In this document: positions 52,401 through 61,995 of the stretch, in pieces | Numbering within the stretch: the first letter of the stretch is position 1 | Layout of the letters: each line of letters begins with the position of its first letter | Origin: Panorpa germanica | Lineage: Eukaryota > Arthropoda > Insecta > Mecoptera > Panorpidae | Assembly: GCA_963678705.1 (NCBI GenBank) | Contig: OY783206.1 | Location: forward strand, 27,353,807-27,417,806 | Reading direction: 5' to 3' | Length of the DNA: 64,000 bases | The notes under the pieces: model-generated | Databases searched by the model: none | Seen by the model: the letters and a program-made list of their open reading frames with translations, nothing else | Told to the model about the DNA's origin: nothing | Program-made: the position numbers and the translations under genes

Positions 52401-53418
52401 AAAAAACCAAAATGATTTCATTAGTTGATAAGTTTCTGAAGGTAACCCTGTTTTTATTTTATTAATTCCTCAATTTTTAACAGCACTTAGAAATAAAAAT
52501 ACCGATTTTTCATGAAGAAAATCAGAAATTTTGTTATTTCAAGATACGGTAAACTTAAAAAATTAAAAAAACTCGACAGAGATACCTCGGCATTTATGTA
52601 AAGAAAGAGTGTGCAAAATTTCAAAAGGATCGGTGTAGTAGATTTTGAGCTAGAGAGGATACCGACTCTGAAAAAGCTAAGTGCGAGAAAAACGCATTTA
52701 AAAGTTTCAAAGTAACACGAAACCAGACCAGAGAGGTGAAGACTTAAAACTCGATATCTCCGACAGTTTTATTCCAATCTCACACAATAAGCTTAATATG
52801 TTTTACATTAATATAAATAAATAAAAAGATATGAAATAAAAATTGAAACCTAAAAACGTTTCTTTGGTTACAGGGGGAGGCTCGATAAGACAAACGCAGA
52901 AAAGTTGGAGAGCAGAACATAAAGCAGCGCGAACCCTCGGGATCATCATGGGGGTCTTCCTGATTTGTTGGCTACCCTTCTTCTTATGGTAACATGCATT
53001 ATTTATTTACTAAATCTAAGGGCCGACTGAAAGGGACAGCATCTACATGTCCTCTTTAATGATGATGTTAAAAAGAGAAAGAATGTTGTGTATGCATACA
53101 TTTAGGCTGCCCCTGAAGCTTATGTTACACAACTAACACTGTCATCTCGAACCGTAGAAGTAAAATCCTTTATGATGATGTTTAAACTTCTTCTCTGTTT
53201 CCTGTAGGTACGTCATCACCACAATCTGCGGCGACTCCTGTCCATGTCCTGACGTGGTCATCGCCATGCTCTTCTGGATCGGCTACTTTAATTCAGCGCT
53301 GAACCCTCTCATCTACGCCTACTTCAACCGAGACTTCAGAGACGCGTTCAAGAACACCTTGTTGTGTGTTTTCCCTTGTGTCAACCGAAAGAAAGATGGC
53401 CACCTGCATTATGTATAG
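26509..53418 (+). CDS. Octbeta3R: Octopamine beta receptor, probably beta-3 type (three coding exons)
   Basis: Coding exons are 26509-28471, 52874-52988 and 53208-53418; all junctions are GT-AG and the joined frame is 763 codons with stop (762 residues). Seen: N-glycosylation sites at N31, N36 and N47; TM1 with GN (73-74); LAMAD in TM2; D136 (3.32, amine-binding Asp); DRY at 153-155; TM5 serines S225/S226/S229 and P233; a predicted disulphide C129-C213; CWLP (686-689) in TM6; NPLIY (725-729) in TM7; short tail with C746/C750 as possible palmitoylation sites. The third cytoplasmic loop is unusually long (about 250-672) and carries four basic-x-Ser PKA-like sites (S428, S449, S592, S649). Family knowledge: Octbeta receptors couple to Gs and raise cAMP. 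The long loop and the CPCPD in the last extracellular loop favour the beta-3 paralogue over beta-1 or beta-2. An in-frame TGA at 26452 limits the start to ATG 26509, or 26542 as the alternative. Confidence 0.95.
29361..29727. mobile_element. ~367-bp inverted-end element (MITE-like), best copy
   Basis: The left end CATTCCCACTCACTGTTTT (29361-29379) and the right end 29709-29727 are inverted copies with one mismatch. Related full or partial copies, named family B here, occur at 757-858, 31560-31745 (minus), 32415-32540, 34480-34710, 37000-37300 (minus) and 42020-42490. Internal landmarks are ATGTGACAATCTGTCAAA and ACACGAATGTGACAAGGAAT. No open frame. Target duplication not clear. Confidence 0.7.
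30295..30790 (+). repeat. Family C copy
   Basis: A long copy in the receptor intron that retains both the TTAGCGCTAGAAATGGTCGG block and the distal part with TTTGTCCCTTTAATTATCCT and AAAAATGGGCCATTG. Confidence 0.65.
31560..31745 (-). mobile_element. Family B copy, inverted, partial
   Basis: Inverted central part of family B, from TTCGACAGTTGGACAAAATT to GACAGATTGTCACATTTTGG. Confidence 0.6.
32415..32540 (+). mobile_element. Family B right-end fragment
   Basis: Retains only the last ~125 bp of family B, ending AACAGTGAGTGGGAATGAGG, which gives a cleaner right inverted end than the 29.4-kb copy. Confidence 0.6.
32935..33190 (+). repeat. Family E copy
   Basis: Carries the full core with ACCGACACCGACCTATGTTG and the ending TCTGACTTTCCTCACGTATC. 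Confidence 0.7.
33241..33600 (+). repeat. Family J repeat, first copy
   Basis: Matches 55915-56280: GAAAATTGACAAAATGGCGC, AATTTCAGACGATTCGGTTG, GAGATAAATGAGATTAAAGT and TATATGCTGTGGTTAAAACG. Confidence 0.75.
34180..34430 (+). repeat. Family C copy
   Basis: Starts at TTGATGTTAATAAATGTG, the same left boundary as the 10.26-kb and 30.3-kb copies, which helps to define that end of the family. Confidence 0.65.
34480..34715 (+). mobile_element. Family B copy, partial
   Basis: Holds the central and right parts of family B (CTCCAAAATGTGACAATCTA through AAACACGAATGTGACAG). The right end is missing. Confidence 0.6.
37000..37300 (-). mobile_element. Family B copy, inverted
   Basis: Begins with CACTGTTTTGATATTTAATT, the complement of the family B right end, and runs through the same landmarks in reverse order to GCATTTTGACTGATATAG. 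It lies directly beside a fragment of family G (36840-36990). Confidence 0.65.
37736..37758 (+). repeat. Run of 23 G
   Basis: Uninterrupted G23 in the receptor intron, followed by GAGAGGGG. Shorter runs are G13 at 33996-34008 and C13 at 20086-20098. Such runs can form quadruplexes and are error-prone in assemblies. Confidence 0.95.
38486..38874 (+). repeat. Family F repeat, first copy
   Basis: About 390 bp nearly identical to 45222-45600, for example TATATCACCCGGTAAAACAC, AAGATGACTTCGTTTTTG and ACTATGGCGACCGCAATATT. Both copies are direct and inside the receptor intron. Confidence 0.8.
40273..40824 (+). repeat. Family H repeat, second copy (receptor intron)
   Basis: Direct copy of 20380-20928. 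Confidence 0.75.
42020..42490 (+). mobile_element. Family B copy
   Basis: Shares the ordered landmarks of the 29.4-kb copy (AATGTGACAACCTGTCAAAA, AAATAAAGAAGTAAAAACAA, ACGACGCATGCGCACCAA, ACACGAATGTGACAAGGAAT) and retains an extra internal block with GTTATTAAAAACAGCAATTT that the 29.4-kb copy lacks. Confidence 0.65.
44457..44881 (-). repeat. Family I repeat, inverted copy
   Basis: Inverted partner of 880-1264, lying in the receptor intron. Confidence 0.75.
45222..45600 (+). repeat. Family F repeat, second copy
   Basis: Direct copy of 38486-38874, differing at only scattered positions, which points to recent duplication. Confidence 0.8.
46661..47840 (+). repeat. Composite repeat G plus E, first copy
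   Basis: Family G (46661-47555) followed by family E (47560-47840). The same composite recurs at 49562-50910. Family G has GCTGCCTACCCATGGTCTC, GGACAGGGTGGTCGTGTG, GGACCAATCAGAGCGCTCCA and ACGCCTGGAATTACCGCAAC. Inverted fragments of G are at 23390-23790 and 36840-36990. Confidence 0.75.
49562..50910 (+). repeat. Composite repeat G plus E, second copy
   Basis: Second copy of the 46.66-47.84 kb composite, with an extra segment of about 200 bp at 50185-50400 that the first copy lacks. Confidence 0.75.
51700..51795 (+). repeat. Family A copy
   Basis: Contains CACACATGCGTTGACAACTA and CATAACCTACAATGCTCAGT; followed by GTGAACGCATCAGAACGTTT, shared with the 21.85-kb copy. Confidence 0.65.
52874..52988 (+). 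CDS. Octbeta3R: Octopamine receptor exon with TM6
   Basis: Acceptor TTGGTTACAG ends at 52873 and donor TTATG|GTAACA starts at 52989. The 115-nt exon reads [20 protein letters not shown] then [18 protein letters not shown]. It carries the end of loop 3 with the conserved basic HKAART motif used for G-protein coupling, and TM6 with CWLP. Its phase matches the large upstream exon (G + GG) and the next exon (TG + G, Trp693). Confidence 0.95.
53208..53418 (+). CDS. Octbeta3R: Octopamine receptor last exon: TM7 and C-terminal tail
   Basis: Acceptor TTTCCTGTAG ends at 53207. The exon encodes the third extracellular loop ([10 protein letters not shown]), TM7 with [20 protein letters not shown], helix 8 ([10 protein letters not shown]) and a short tail ending HLHYV before TAG. 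The preceding intron is 219 nt. AATAAA hexamers at 53541-53546 and 53545-53550 could end the transcript. Confidence 0.95.
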
Positions 53419-53550
53419 CAATAAATGACGTATTAGGTTTAGTAGATACAAACAATTAATAAAAACGTTCGAGTTAAGCCGGTGTTATAGCTAAATTAGT
53501 TGTCATTGTAATCGTATTCGTATAACGCGTGACAATCGCAAATAAATAAA

Positions 53551-55454
53551 ACAAATATATATTAACCAAAGAAACAAACCATTAAAGTAGATTTCATTAT
53601 GTTTGCAAAGATAATCAAGAACAGCAGGGGCTCAAATCATTAGATGTGTTTGGTTAGTTTCTTTACTTTAAGATGTACCTTTGTCAATTTGGTTGTGAAT
53701 CATGTCTTTACCATAAAACCCCATTTTGTAAATATTTTCTAAGTTTGGCGGCATATGTTCACCTCATACCTTAGATAGGACATAAGTAGCCACACTTAGA
53801 GATTACAGGCCTTTGAAAAATCGGCAAAAGTTTTTGAGGCCCTTGCTTAGACAATATTAGAAAAGAACAGACAGTGGGGCTCCACAGCACAAGAATTCTG
53901 CTCCAATCAGCTACCAGCATTTGCAGTCTGTTATTTATACGAAAATACACCGAGACACAATTTTATAGCATTACAGTTCCTCTGGATTAACTCCTTATTA
54001 AGGGGTCTACGATAAATAGAGTTATTATCAGATTTGTAGAAGACAAAATTTACAACAATTTCATTTTGAAACTTTTTTTTGTATGTGGACTACCATCAGC
54101 TACAAAACATTACCACAGCACTGACCTACTCAACAAATAACTGACGTTAAAATGCAATTCACGTCATACAAATATGGACGACCATTTCTAGCGCTAAAAC
54201 TACAATTCAAATTTTTAATTGCTATATCTCCGTCAACATTTAGATATTTAATAAAATAGACACACCAATACACATTTATTAACATTAGTTTCAATCTACA
54301 ATTGAAAAATCGACCACTAAAAAATGAGGACACAAGCCCATTGTAAAAGCTGTAGCAGCTGTTGCATCGACGCATAATGTTTCAATATAATTAACGTGAT
54401 GTAAAACGAAAATGAATAACATTAATTATTACATTTTAACGAGTGTGTGACGTAACTTCTGAGATAAGATCCAAATTGTAACGCAGTAAACAAAATTCAA
54501 ACTTTAAATAGATATATATATATACACATCCGTCAATTTTTGAATGTTTAATAAAACTAAGAACGTATTATAAAGAATTTAAAAGTCGTCCCCTAAGAAA
54601 TGGGTTCCGCCTCAATCTGTTGCATTGGCGGTTCGTCCTGAGCCTCCTCTTGCTGGTAGCAAATTATGCGGAGTGTAAATTCAGTGCTGAATTGTGACAT
54701 GTTTTAAAATAGCGAACTTTTCAACTCCACTCAGAGCAACGTATCAGAACCAGCAGCAGCAACCAATAATTCAGCAATAAAATACATTTCTAAGAATTCA
54801 CGTTGTTGAACCATCTTACGTTGATCTCATGATTGTAGATAAGTGAATAATAAGCTAATTGTAAATATAAATAATGTATGTAAATGTATAGCATAAGGAT
54901 AAATATAATGTATAGTTCAGCAGCTTGTGCTTCTGCTTGAAGGTTAGAGTAATATACGAGTATTTCCGGTTCCTAAGTACATACTATGACTTCAAAAACG
55001 CAAATTAGGATTTTCATAAATTTGTAAATAAAAATACTAAAAATCTTGATATGAATGTATTGTTGCATACAATTTAGGGGAAAGTTTGCTAGTGACTATT
55101 TATGGTTACTAGTTGCCCCTGATTTTATGTCTACAACACTAACATAATGCACTGTAAAATTAAGAATTAAAAGACTTTTTTAGATCTTGTAAATTAGACT
55201 TGTAAAAATTAAAACAGTGTAAAAATATAAAATGAAAGCAATAAAATATATAAGGTTCACTTAAATTGAAGGTGATTTTTTAATTAAAGGTAACTTGCTC
55301 CTAACCTTTTTAGTTCTGCAACCTACCTTACTTCTAGTTAATACTTTGGTTGACCAGTTCATTAATGAGGTGCATTTAATTAATTCACGGAAAGTAAAAC
55401 AGTTTTTTCTGTGGTTTAAAGTCCTTCTTAATGAATAACATTTTCTGTTCTAGA
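53551..55454. other. Spacer between the receptor and the mpaB-like gene
   Basis: Family C copy at 54110-54300, otherwise AT-rich sequence with short fragments similar to other intronic repeats (for example 55070-55140). No gene seen. Confidence 0.5.
54110..54300 (-). repeat. Family C copy 3' of the receptor gene
   Basis: Inverted copy with CCATTTCTAGCGCTAAAACT and CTCCGTCAACATTTAGATAT, ending at TTATTAACATTA, the family's left boundary in reverse. Confidence 0.6.
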
Positions 55455-55622
55455 CGCGGGCCCCTAGCTTCTCCTGCTTCTGGCATGTGGCTAGTGCGGC
55501 TCTGGTTGGTATTATTCGCTCATTAGACAGCTGCGGCTGTGCAAATATTAGCTCAGCGCCGTACGACGGTAACCGACGTGCCGATAATGAACTGGAATCC
55601 ATCGTCCGACACACCGGCAGGT
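55455..55622 (+). other. GC-rich island, possible exon
   Basis: Preceded by ATTTTCTGTTCTAG (ending 55454) and followed by CCGGCAG|GTGACG (donor at 55623) or GACGCA|GTAAGT about 8 nt later. The segment is clearly GC-richer than its surroundings and is open in one plus frame throughout. It could be a 5' UTR exon of the mpaB-like gene, an alternative 3' exon of the receptor or an unrelated exon; no protein was recognised. Confidence 0.25.
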
Positions 55623-55914
55623 GACGCAGTAAGTGGTTTAATTGTTGTTTTAATTCATGGTTAAATAACTGCACATTATCATGGTCGTGAAAAATCATTG
55701 TAGTGTAATTATTGCAATTACTGCAGTACAGGGTGTCTCCTAATGCCACACTTATTTTAAGCTTGCTTGTTTTGCATTTTATAGATATTTATGCAAATAC
55801 ATGCTCGAATAATAAGTAATTGGGTTGTGCAAACTATAGTCTCTTTTTTACAACATTGGAATGTAAAAATGTTTCACTTCTAGTGTGCGCACTTTGTTCT
55901 TCTATTTATCTGAA

Positions 55915-56280
55915 AAATAAAAACGAAGAAAATTATTAATTAGTATGAGTACAGTTATGGTCGAGACTAGATAAACAAAAAAAATTGAAAATTGACAAAA
56001 TGGCGCCCTTTTGAAAGTTTTTTTTACCAGTTATTTAATGAAAAAAATGCGAAATTATTCTAGTGTCCACGATAGCTATTGAAATTGTGAATAACATATT
56101 AAAATTTCAGACGATTCGGTTGAATAGTTTGTTTTTCACAACATCATGGGGAAGAAAACAGTTTTGAGATAAATGAGATTAAAGTTTTAAGTGGAGATAT
56201 CGTTATATGGTATATGCTGTGGCTAAAACGGCTGTAGAAACGAAAACATTGTCAATATCCTTACAAAAATTTAACATTAC
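55915..56280 (+). repeat. Family J repeat, second copy
   Basis: Direct copy of 33241-33600, lying just upstream of the mpaB-like gene promoter region. Confidence 0.75.
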
Positions 56281-56289
56281 TATAGTTTA

Positions 56290-56600
56290 CCCTCATCGCA
56301 AGCGACGACTGTCTTGTATGTGAATTGAATTTCACTTCAAATTTTAATTCCATTTTTCAATTGAAATATCTAACTCGTTCTATATAAATTTTACATATAA
56401 AACATTTTTTTCAACAAAATATAAAATATTTTCAATTTATTCGGAATTTGACCAACTTTTTTTCAAAATCCAGGATTTTTTTTCGATTCATAAATTAGGT
56501 GCCAAAGTTAGCTTATATACAAAATTTCAACTTTCTGGCACAATTTTTACTCTCGGCAAAAACCGCCGCCGTACCCCAAATAAAATGTTTTAATTTCGAA
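56290..56600 (-). repeat. Inverted counterpart of the locus 1 flank, with an inverted mate at 63.73-63.84 kb
   Basis: Its inner part (56300-56375) is the reverse complement of 15825-15870. Its middle part (56420-56500, CAATTTATTCGGAATTTGAC, GACCAACTTTTTTTCAAAAT) is the reverse complement of 63725-63805. The mpaB-like gene and satellite locus 2 lie between these two inverted segments. Confidence 0.65.
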
Positions 56601-56800
56601 TTTTTTTTTCTTAATATATTCTTAAAAGGCTGTACTTTCGAAATATTAAAAAAAAAAACATTTTTTTAACTTCTAGACCACTCCATTGGTGTTTGTCCCA
56701 TGCTTTGATTCTGCCCAGATCGTGTTATAAGAAAAATAATAATAACCGAGATAAATCATTACCTGCATTACTGGCTAATTGCAGTTACTCACCTTGGCCG

Positions 56801-56808
56801 TGACGTCA
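56801..56808. promoter_or_regulatory. Palindromic CRE octamer upstream of the mpaB-like gene
   Basis: TGACGTCA, the full palindromic cAMP-response element, about 100 bp before the start codon and in a small GC-richer island (56780-56900). The same octamer also occurs at 15000-15007, 19902-19909 and 36378-36385, so it is not unique to this promoter. Confidence 0.35.
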
Positions 56809-56905
56809 CTGCGATATTTATTGTAGATGGAATTGGTTTCCGCAGAGGAAACAACACAAAGCCACAACTGTCAAACGCAAAGAGCGACTTCACTGACCAA
56901 TTGAA

Positions 56906-58530
56906 ATGGATGACGGAAGCACAGGTGAGTTACAAAATATTGGTTATTATTAGTTATTGGGGATTGGGTAGTTCCACTCCGGAACAGTGTTGTAATTTAT
57001 GTGCTCTGCTCGGCTGTCAAGGAGTAAAATGATTTTCCTGGAAACATTCCAAGACATGTAACATCACGTCCGCTAAGTTGCTATCTCCTTTATATAACAC
57101 ACCGTTAAAGAGATAGCATACTTAACACAGAACTCTTATCCACATAACATATAGCTGACCTGTCCCTTAATAATGCGACATGTTACGTCATAAATATGGC
57201 CGACATCTGTAGCGCTAAAACTACAATTCAAATTTTTAATTGCTACCTTAATTTGTACCTGTATCATAACAAATCTGTCATTTCGATTCTTGGACATTTC
57301 CAACCTAATTCAACTTTTAAATTCGCAGCGCGAGTTGTGCAGGACTACCTGAACGATTTGAACGGAGATGGCGACACTACTCCGTGTGACACCGGAACTC
57401 CAGGTGACATCCGTTTGGAACTTCCGGAATGGTTCGACGAGGAGAAATATAAACGGGGTCAGCAGTTCTGCAGAGACAATCTCTTTTCAGTTTCCCTGGC
57501 GCAGTTGTGCGGGCTCTTAGCCGTGGGCGGTGTCTGCGAGAAGCTGGTGCGCATCCTGCACTTCACGAGGAACTCCTCGACGCCCTGCACGGCCTACAGG
57601 AGGTACGGCTCCACAACCCTTCACACACGCACCTGGTACAACGCAGAACTCGCGCCCGGCTCGGAGTAAGGACCACTTATGACAAATCCTTCGTTTTTGT
57701 CTTAATAAACACTTTTGAAAATGATATTTTAAAAATAACCTAATTTCAGATCTTGGAAATCAATAGAAAATATACGCAAGCGCCATCTCTATTACAGCGG
57801 CTTAACTAACAAACATGGTATAGGTTTCTTCACTCAAAAGGACATGGCGGAGACTCAATTCTCATTAATGAGCTTTGTCTTAGCCAGACCAAAGCAAATA
57901 GGCCTCCACGACTCCAATAAACGTAACCTGGAGGCATTTGTTTACTTCTGGAGAACGATAGGATACATGTTCGGTGTAAAAGACAGGTAAACGTCAAACA
58001 CCGGAGTTTAGAACCTTGTCAAAGCAAGTACTCAAACGTACTTCTGTTACAGATTTAATGTATGCCGAGAAAGTTTAGAAGAAACAAAAGCAATCTGCAT
58101 TACCTACTTGGAAGATCATATCCGAAAGAATTTTACATTAGATTATCCAGAAGGCATAGAAATGCGTAGTGCTTTCTTGGGTGGAATGGGAACTATTGAT
58201 TTCTTAGCAAACACTAAACAAATTCTTTATTTCGCGTACGAACTGATCGGTTTGAAAGGTTATGAATGCTTTGCGCTACATAACAGTTTTAAAGCGGTTG
58301 TGATCCAGGATAACAAATGTCAATCTCACAGCTGTCAGTTCGAGAAATTATCGCTAGCGTTGCAATTGGAGCAAGTATTTAAATCATTTTTAATGAATGA
58401 ATTGTTTAAATTTAATGCAATTAAATATTTCTTTAATTGTATACTTAAATTAATATTATTTTCTATACAATATTTTCCTTTTATTGCAATTATTAAATTT
58501 GGTAAAAAGGAGGCCTACGTTAAGGTTTAA
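56906..58530 (+). CDS. ER-bound oxygenase mpaB-like (DUF2236 / Lcp-like) protein, four exons
   Basis: Coding exons are 56906-56924, 57329-57665, 57750-57986 and 58053-58530; introns are 404, 84 and 66 nt, all GT-AG. The joined frame is 357 codons with stop (356 residues). An in-frame TGA at 56894 sits just before the ATG. The protein has the family layout: acidic N terminus, LPEWFDEEKYKRGQQF (38-53), a hydrophobic stretch (58-76), STPCTAYRRYGST (90-102), SWKSI..IRKRH (120-131), MAETQFSLMSF, LEAFVYFWRTIGYMFGVKDRFNVC and a hydrophobic C terminus. These match arthropod proteins named ER-bound oxygenase mpaB / rubber oxygenase catalytic domain (PF09995), believed to be haem proteins; H131 is a candidate conserved residue. 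The substrate is unknown. The C-terminal 40 residues are rich in Phe, Ile and Lys and fit an end-on membrane segment. Confidence 0.87.
57055..57245 (-). repeat. Family C copy inside intron 1 of the mpaB-like gene
   Basis: Spans GACATGTAACATCACGTCCG to CAAATTTTTAATTGCTACC. It supplies an ATG (57197) in frame with exon 2, but the repeat origin and the well-matched upstream exon argue that this is not the start. Confidence 0.7.
57329..57665 (+). CDS. Exon 2 of the mpaB-like gene
   Basis: Opens after AATTCGCAG (ends 57328) and closes at TCGGA|GTAAGG. It encodes residues 7-118 plus two bases of Glu119. The open frame extends 132 nt further upstream, but that part is intron and dispersed repeat; the phase of the acceptor joins exactly to the tiny first exon MDDGSTA at 56906-56924. 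Confidence 0.85.
57750..57986 (+). CDS. Exon 3 of the mpaB-like gene
   Basis: Acceptor AATTTCAG ends at 57749, donor GACAG|GTAAAC starts at 57987. It encodes the core conserved block from SWKSIENIRKRH to YMFGVKD, including the helix LEAFVYFWRTIG typical of the family. It lies in a different frame from exon 2. Confidence 0.87.
58053..58530 (+). CDS. Exon 4 (last) of the mpaB-like gene
   Basis: Acceptor TTCTGTTACAG ends at 58052. The exon encodes FNVCRESLEETKAICITYLE and continues to TAA at 58528-58530. The last 60 or so residues are AT-rich in codon use and hydrophobic. An AATAAA at 58787-58792 is a plausible end of the transcript. Confidence 0.87.
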
Positions 58531-58792
58531 AGATGAATGGTTTTTTGTTATTAGATTTAAAATTGGCTCGTGACTCTAGTTTATATAGGTTAATGTCTGT
58601 TATGTACATATTTTATATTTATGCACCGGACCAGAGTTATGTTGTCTGGGTTTGTTATCAAATTAAATTGAATATACGTAATCATAAACTTATTAGACAG
58701 TAGTGCAGTTGACATATATGATGCCACGATAGTACAAAAACTACCAACATAGTAGGAGGTCATAGGTAATTAAACTAAGTTAAATCAATAAA

Positions 58793-59342
58793 AAAAATAA
58801 TAGTACATGTTGGTGTTTTTCTTTATATTCAAAAATCTTCATTCGCATGAATTGGATCCATTGGTAACCCGGATACGGAATTCTAAAGAAAAGTGCGTCT
58901 TCTATTAAACAGTATATATTAAAGACAAAGTTATTTGTTTGTTTCTTAGAGGAGAGTAAAAGTTTATAAGTTACAGCGCCTGTTAGAATGCAACCATATA
59001 TACTTCGACTTGTGTATATATAATTGCATGCTAATCAGGCGTTAAACAATACAATTTTGCTGCAATTGTTTAAAATGAAAGAAGGTTATACTTTTGTTAA
59101 AAATTACAAGTGAAGTTCAAAAAAAAATGATGTAAATATATCTTTCTTTTAATATTTATTTAAGTGAATTGAATTTTAAACAATTTTTAACATTTAAAAC
59201 AATATTTACATTTTTCATAATTTCATCAAATTATATTTAAACGAATGTTTAGACGAATGCACGAATGATAAATATTTCCAGGCTAACCTGTGTATTAACT
59301 TTAATGTCTTTTTCAAATTTGTTGAGCTACTCTATTCTATTT
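58793..59342. other. Spacer between the mpaB-like gene and satellite locus 2
   Basis: AT-rich, no open frame or repeat family recognised. Confidence 0.5.
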
Positions 59343-61995
59343 TTATTTAAGAAGACGAACTGCGTTAAAATATTTGAAATATCTTAATTATTTTGGATTT
59401 TATAAGAGGTTCTAAAAATTCATGGACTTTTTTTTTAAAATGAAAAATTATTGATTTCTTAATATTTTTTGATGCAGTTATATCCATTTTTATTTAAGAA
59501 GACGAACTGCATTAAAAAATTTTAAATATCTTGATTATTTTGGATTTTATAAGGGGTTCTAAAAATTCATGGACTTTTTTTTTAAAATGAAAAATTGTTG
59601 ATTTCTTAATATTTTTTGATGCAGTTATATCCATTTTTATTTAAGAAGACGAACTGCATTAAATTTTTTTTAAATATCTTGATTATTTTGGATTTTATAA
59701 AGGGTTCTAAAAATTCATGGACTTTTTTTTTAAAAAGAAAAATTGTTGATTTCTTAATATTTTTTGATGCAGTTATATCCTTTTTTATTTAAGAAGACGA
59801 ACTGCATTAAAATATTTGAAATATCTTGATTATTTTGGATTTTATAAGGGGTTCTAAAAATTCATGGACTTTTTTTTTAAAATGAAAAATTGTTGATTTC
59901 TTAATATTTTTTGATGCAGTTATATCCATTTTTATTTAAGAAGACGAACTGCATTAAAATATTTGAAATATCTTGATTATTTTGGATTTTATAGGGGGTT
60001 CTAAAAATTCATGGACTTTTTTTTAAGAAGAAAAATTGTTGATTTCTTAATATTTTTTGATGCAGCTATATCCATTTTTATTTAAGAAGACGAACTGCAT
60101 TAAAATATTTGAAATATCTTGATTATTTTGGATTTTATAAGGGGTTCTAAAAATTCATGGACTTTTTTTTTAAAATGAAAAATTGTTGATTTCTTAATAT
60201 TTTTTGATGCAGTTATATCCATTTTTATTTAAGAAGACGAACTGCATTAAAATATTTGAAATATCTTGATTATTTTGGATTTTATAGGGGGTTCTAAAAA
60301 TTCATGGACTTTTTTTTAAGAAGAAAAATTGTTGATTTCTTAATATTTTTTGATGCAGCTATATCCATTTTTATTTAAGAAGACGAACTGCATTAAAATA
60401 TTTGAAATATCTTGATTATTTTGGATTTTATAAGGGGTTCTAAAAATTCATGGACTTTTTTTTCAAAAAGAAAAATTGTTGATTCTTTAATATTTTTTGA
60501 TGCAGTTATATTCATTTATATTTAAGAAGACGAACTGCATTAAAATATTTGAAATATCTTGATTATTTTGGATTTTATAAGGGGTTCTAAAAATTCATGG
60601 ACTTTTTTTTTAAAAAGAAAAATTATTGATTTCTTAATATTTTTTGATGCAGTTATATCCATTTTTATTTAGGAAGACGAACTGCATTAAAATATTTGAA
60701 ATATCTTGATTATTTTGGATTTTATAAGGGGTTCTAAAAATTCATGGACTTTTCTTTTAAAAAGAAAAATTGTTGATTTCCTAATATTTTTTGATGCAGT
60801 TATATTCATTGTTATTTAAGAAGACGAACTGCATTAAAATATTTGAAATATCTTGATTATTTTGGATTTTATAAGGGGTTCTAAAAATTCATGGACTTTT
60901 TTTTTAAAAAGAAAAATTGTTGATTTCCTAATATTTTTTGATGCAGTTATATTCATTGTTATTTAAAAAGACGAACTGCATTAAAATATTTGAAATATCT
61001 TGATTATTTTGGATTTTATAAGGGGCTCTAAAAATTCATGGACTTTTTTTTTAAAAAGAAAAATTATTGATTTCTTAATATTTTTTGATGCAGTTATATC
61101 CATTTTTATTTAGGAAGACGAACTGCATTAAAATATTTGAAATATCTTGATTATTTTGGATTTTATAAGGGGTTCTAAAAATTCATGGACTTTTTTTTTA
61201 AAAAGAAAAATTGTTGATTTCCTAATATTTTTTGATGCAGTTATATTCATTGTTATTTAAGAAGACGAACTGCATTAAAATATTTGAAATATCTTGATTA
61301 TTTTGGATTTTATAAGGGGTTCTAAAAATTCATGGACTTTTTTTTTAAAAAGAAAAATTGTTGATTTCCTAATATTTTTTGATGCAGTTATATTCATTGT
61401 TATTTAAGAAGACGAACTGCATTAAAATATTTGAAATATCTTGATTATTTTGGATTTTATAAGGGGCTCTAAAAATTCATGGACTTTTTTTTTAAAAAGA
61501 AAAATTATTGATTTCTTAATATTTTTTGATGCAGTTATATCCATTTTTATTTAGGAAGACGAACTGCATTAAAATATTTGAAATATCTTGATTATTTTGG
61601 ATTTTATAAGGGGTTCTAAAAATTCATGGACTTTTTTTTTAAAAAGAAAAATTGTTGATTTCCTAATATTTTTTGATGCAGTTATATTCATTGTTATTTA
61701 AGAAGACGAACTGCATTAAAATATTTGAAATATCTTGATTATTTTGGATTTTATAAGGGGTTCTAAAAATTCATGGACTTTTTTTTTAAAAAGAAAAATT
61801 GTTGATTTCTTAATATTTTTTGATGCAGTTATATCCATTTATATTTAATAAGACGAACTGCGTTAAAATATTTGAAATATCTTCATTATTTTGGATTTTA
61901 TAGGGGCTTCTAAAAATTCATGGACTTTTTTTTCAAAAAGAAAAATTGTTGATTCTTTAATATTTTTTGATGCAGTTATATTCATTTATATTTAA
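59343..61995 (+). repeat. 147-bp satellite, forward arm of locus 2
   Basis: The landmark GAAGACGAACTGCATT (with minor variants) recurs at 59351, 59498, 59645, 59793, 59940, 60086, 60233, 60379, 60526, 60673, 60820, 60967, 61114, 61261, 61408, 61555, 61702, 61849 and 61996. The 18 intervals are all 147 bp except for two of 146 and one of 148. Monomer variants repeat in higher-order pattern: pairs (about 293 bp) at 59940-60500 and triplets (441 bp) at 60673-61700. Confidence 0.97.

Larger units (their letters stand above)
28472..52873 (+). other. 24.4-kb receptor intron filled with dispersed repeats
   Basis: This intron separates TM5/loop 3 from TM6. No conserved coding region was recognised in it. 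It contains copies of many of the dispersed families listed separately, plus a 23-G run at 37736-37758 and a 13-G run at 33996-34008. Stretches that match nothing else in the window by eye include about 28.5-29.3 kb, 34.75-35.1 kb, 41.3-41.65 kb and 47.85-49.5 kb. Confidence 0.8.

Noticed and set aside
55450..55749. 99-residue minus-strand open frame
   Set aside because: No domain recognised; it overlaps the GC-rich segment whose flanking splice-like signals are on the plus strand.
57196..57328. N-terminal extension of the mpaB-like exon 2 open frame
   Set aside because: The segment is a family C repeat plus intron. A splice acceptor at 57328 and a phase-matched upstream exon with an ATG preceded by an in-frame stop explain the N terminus better.
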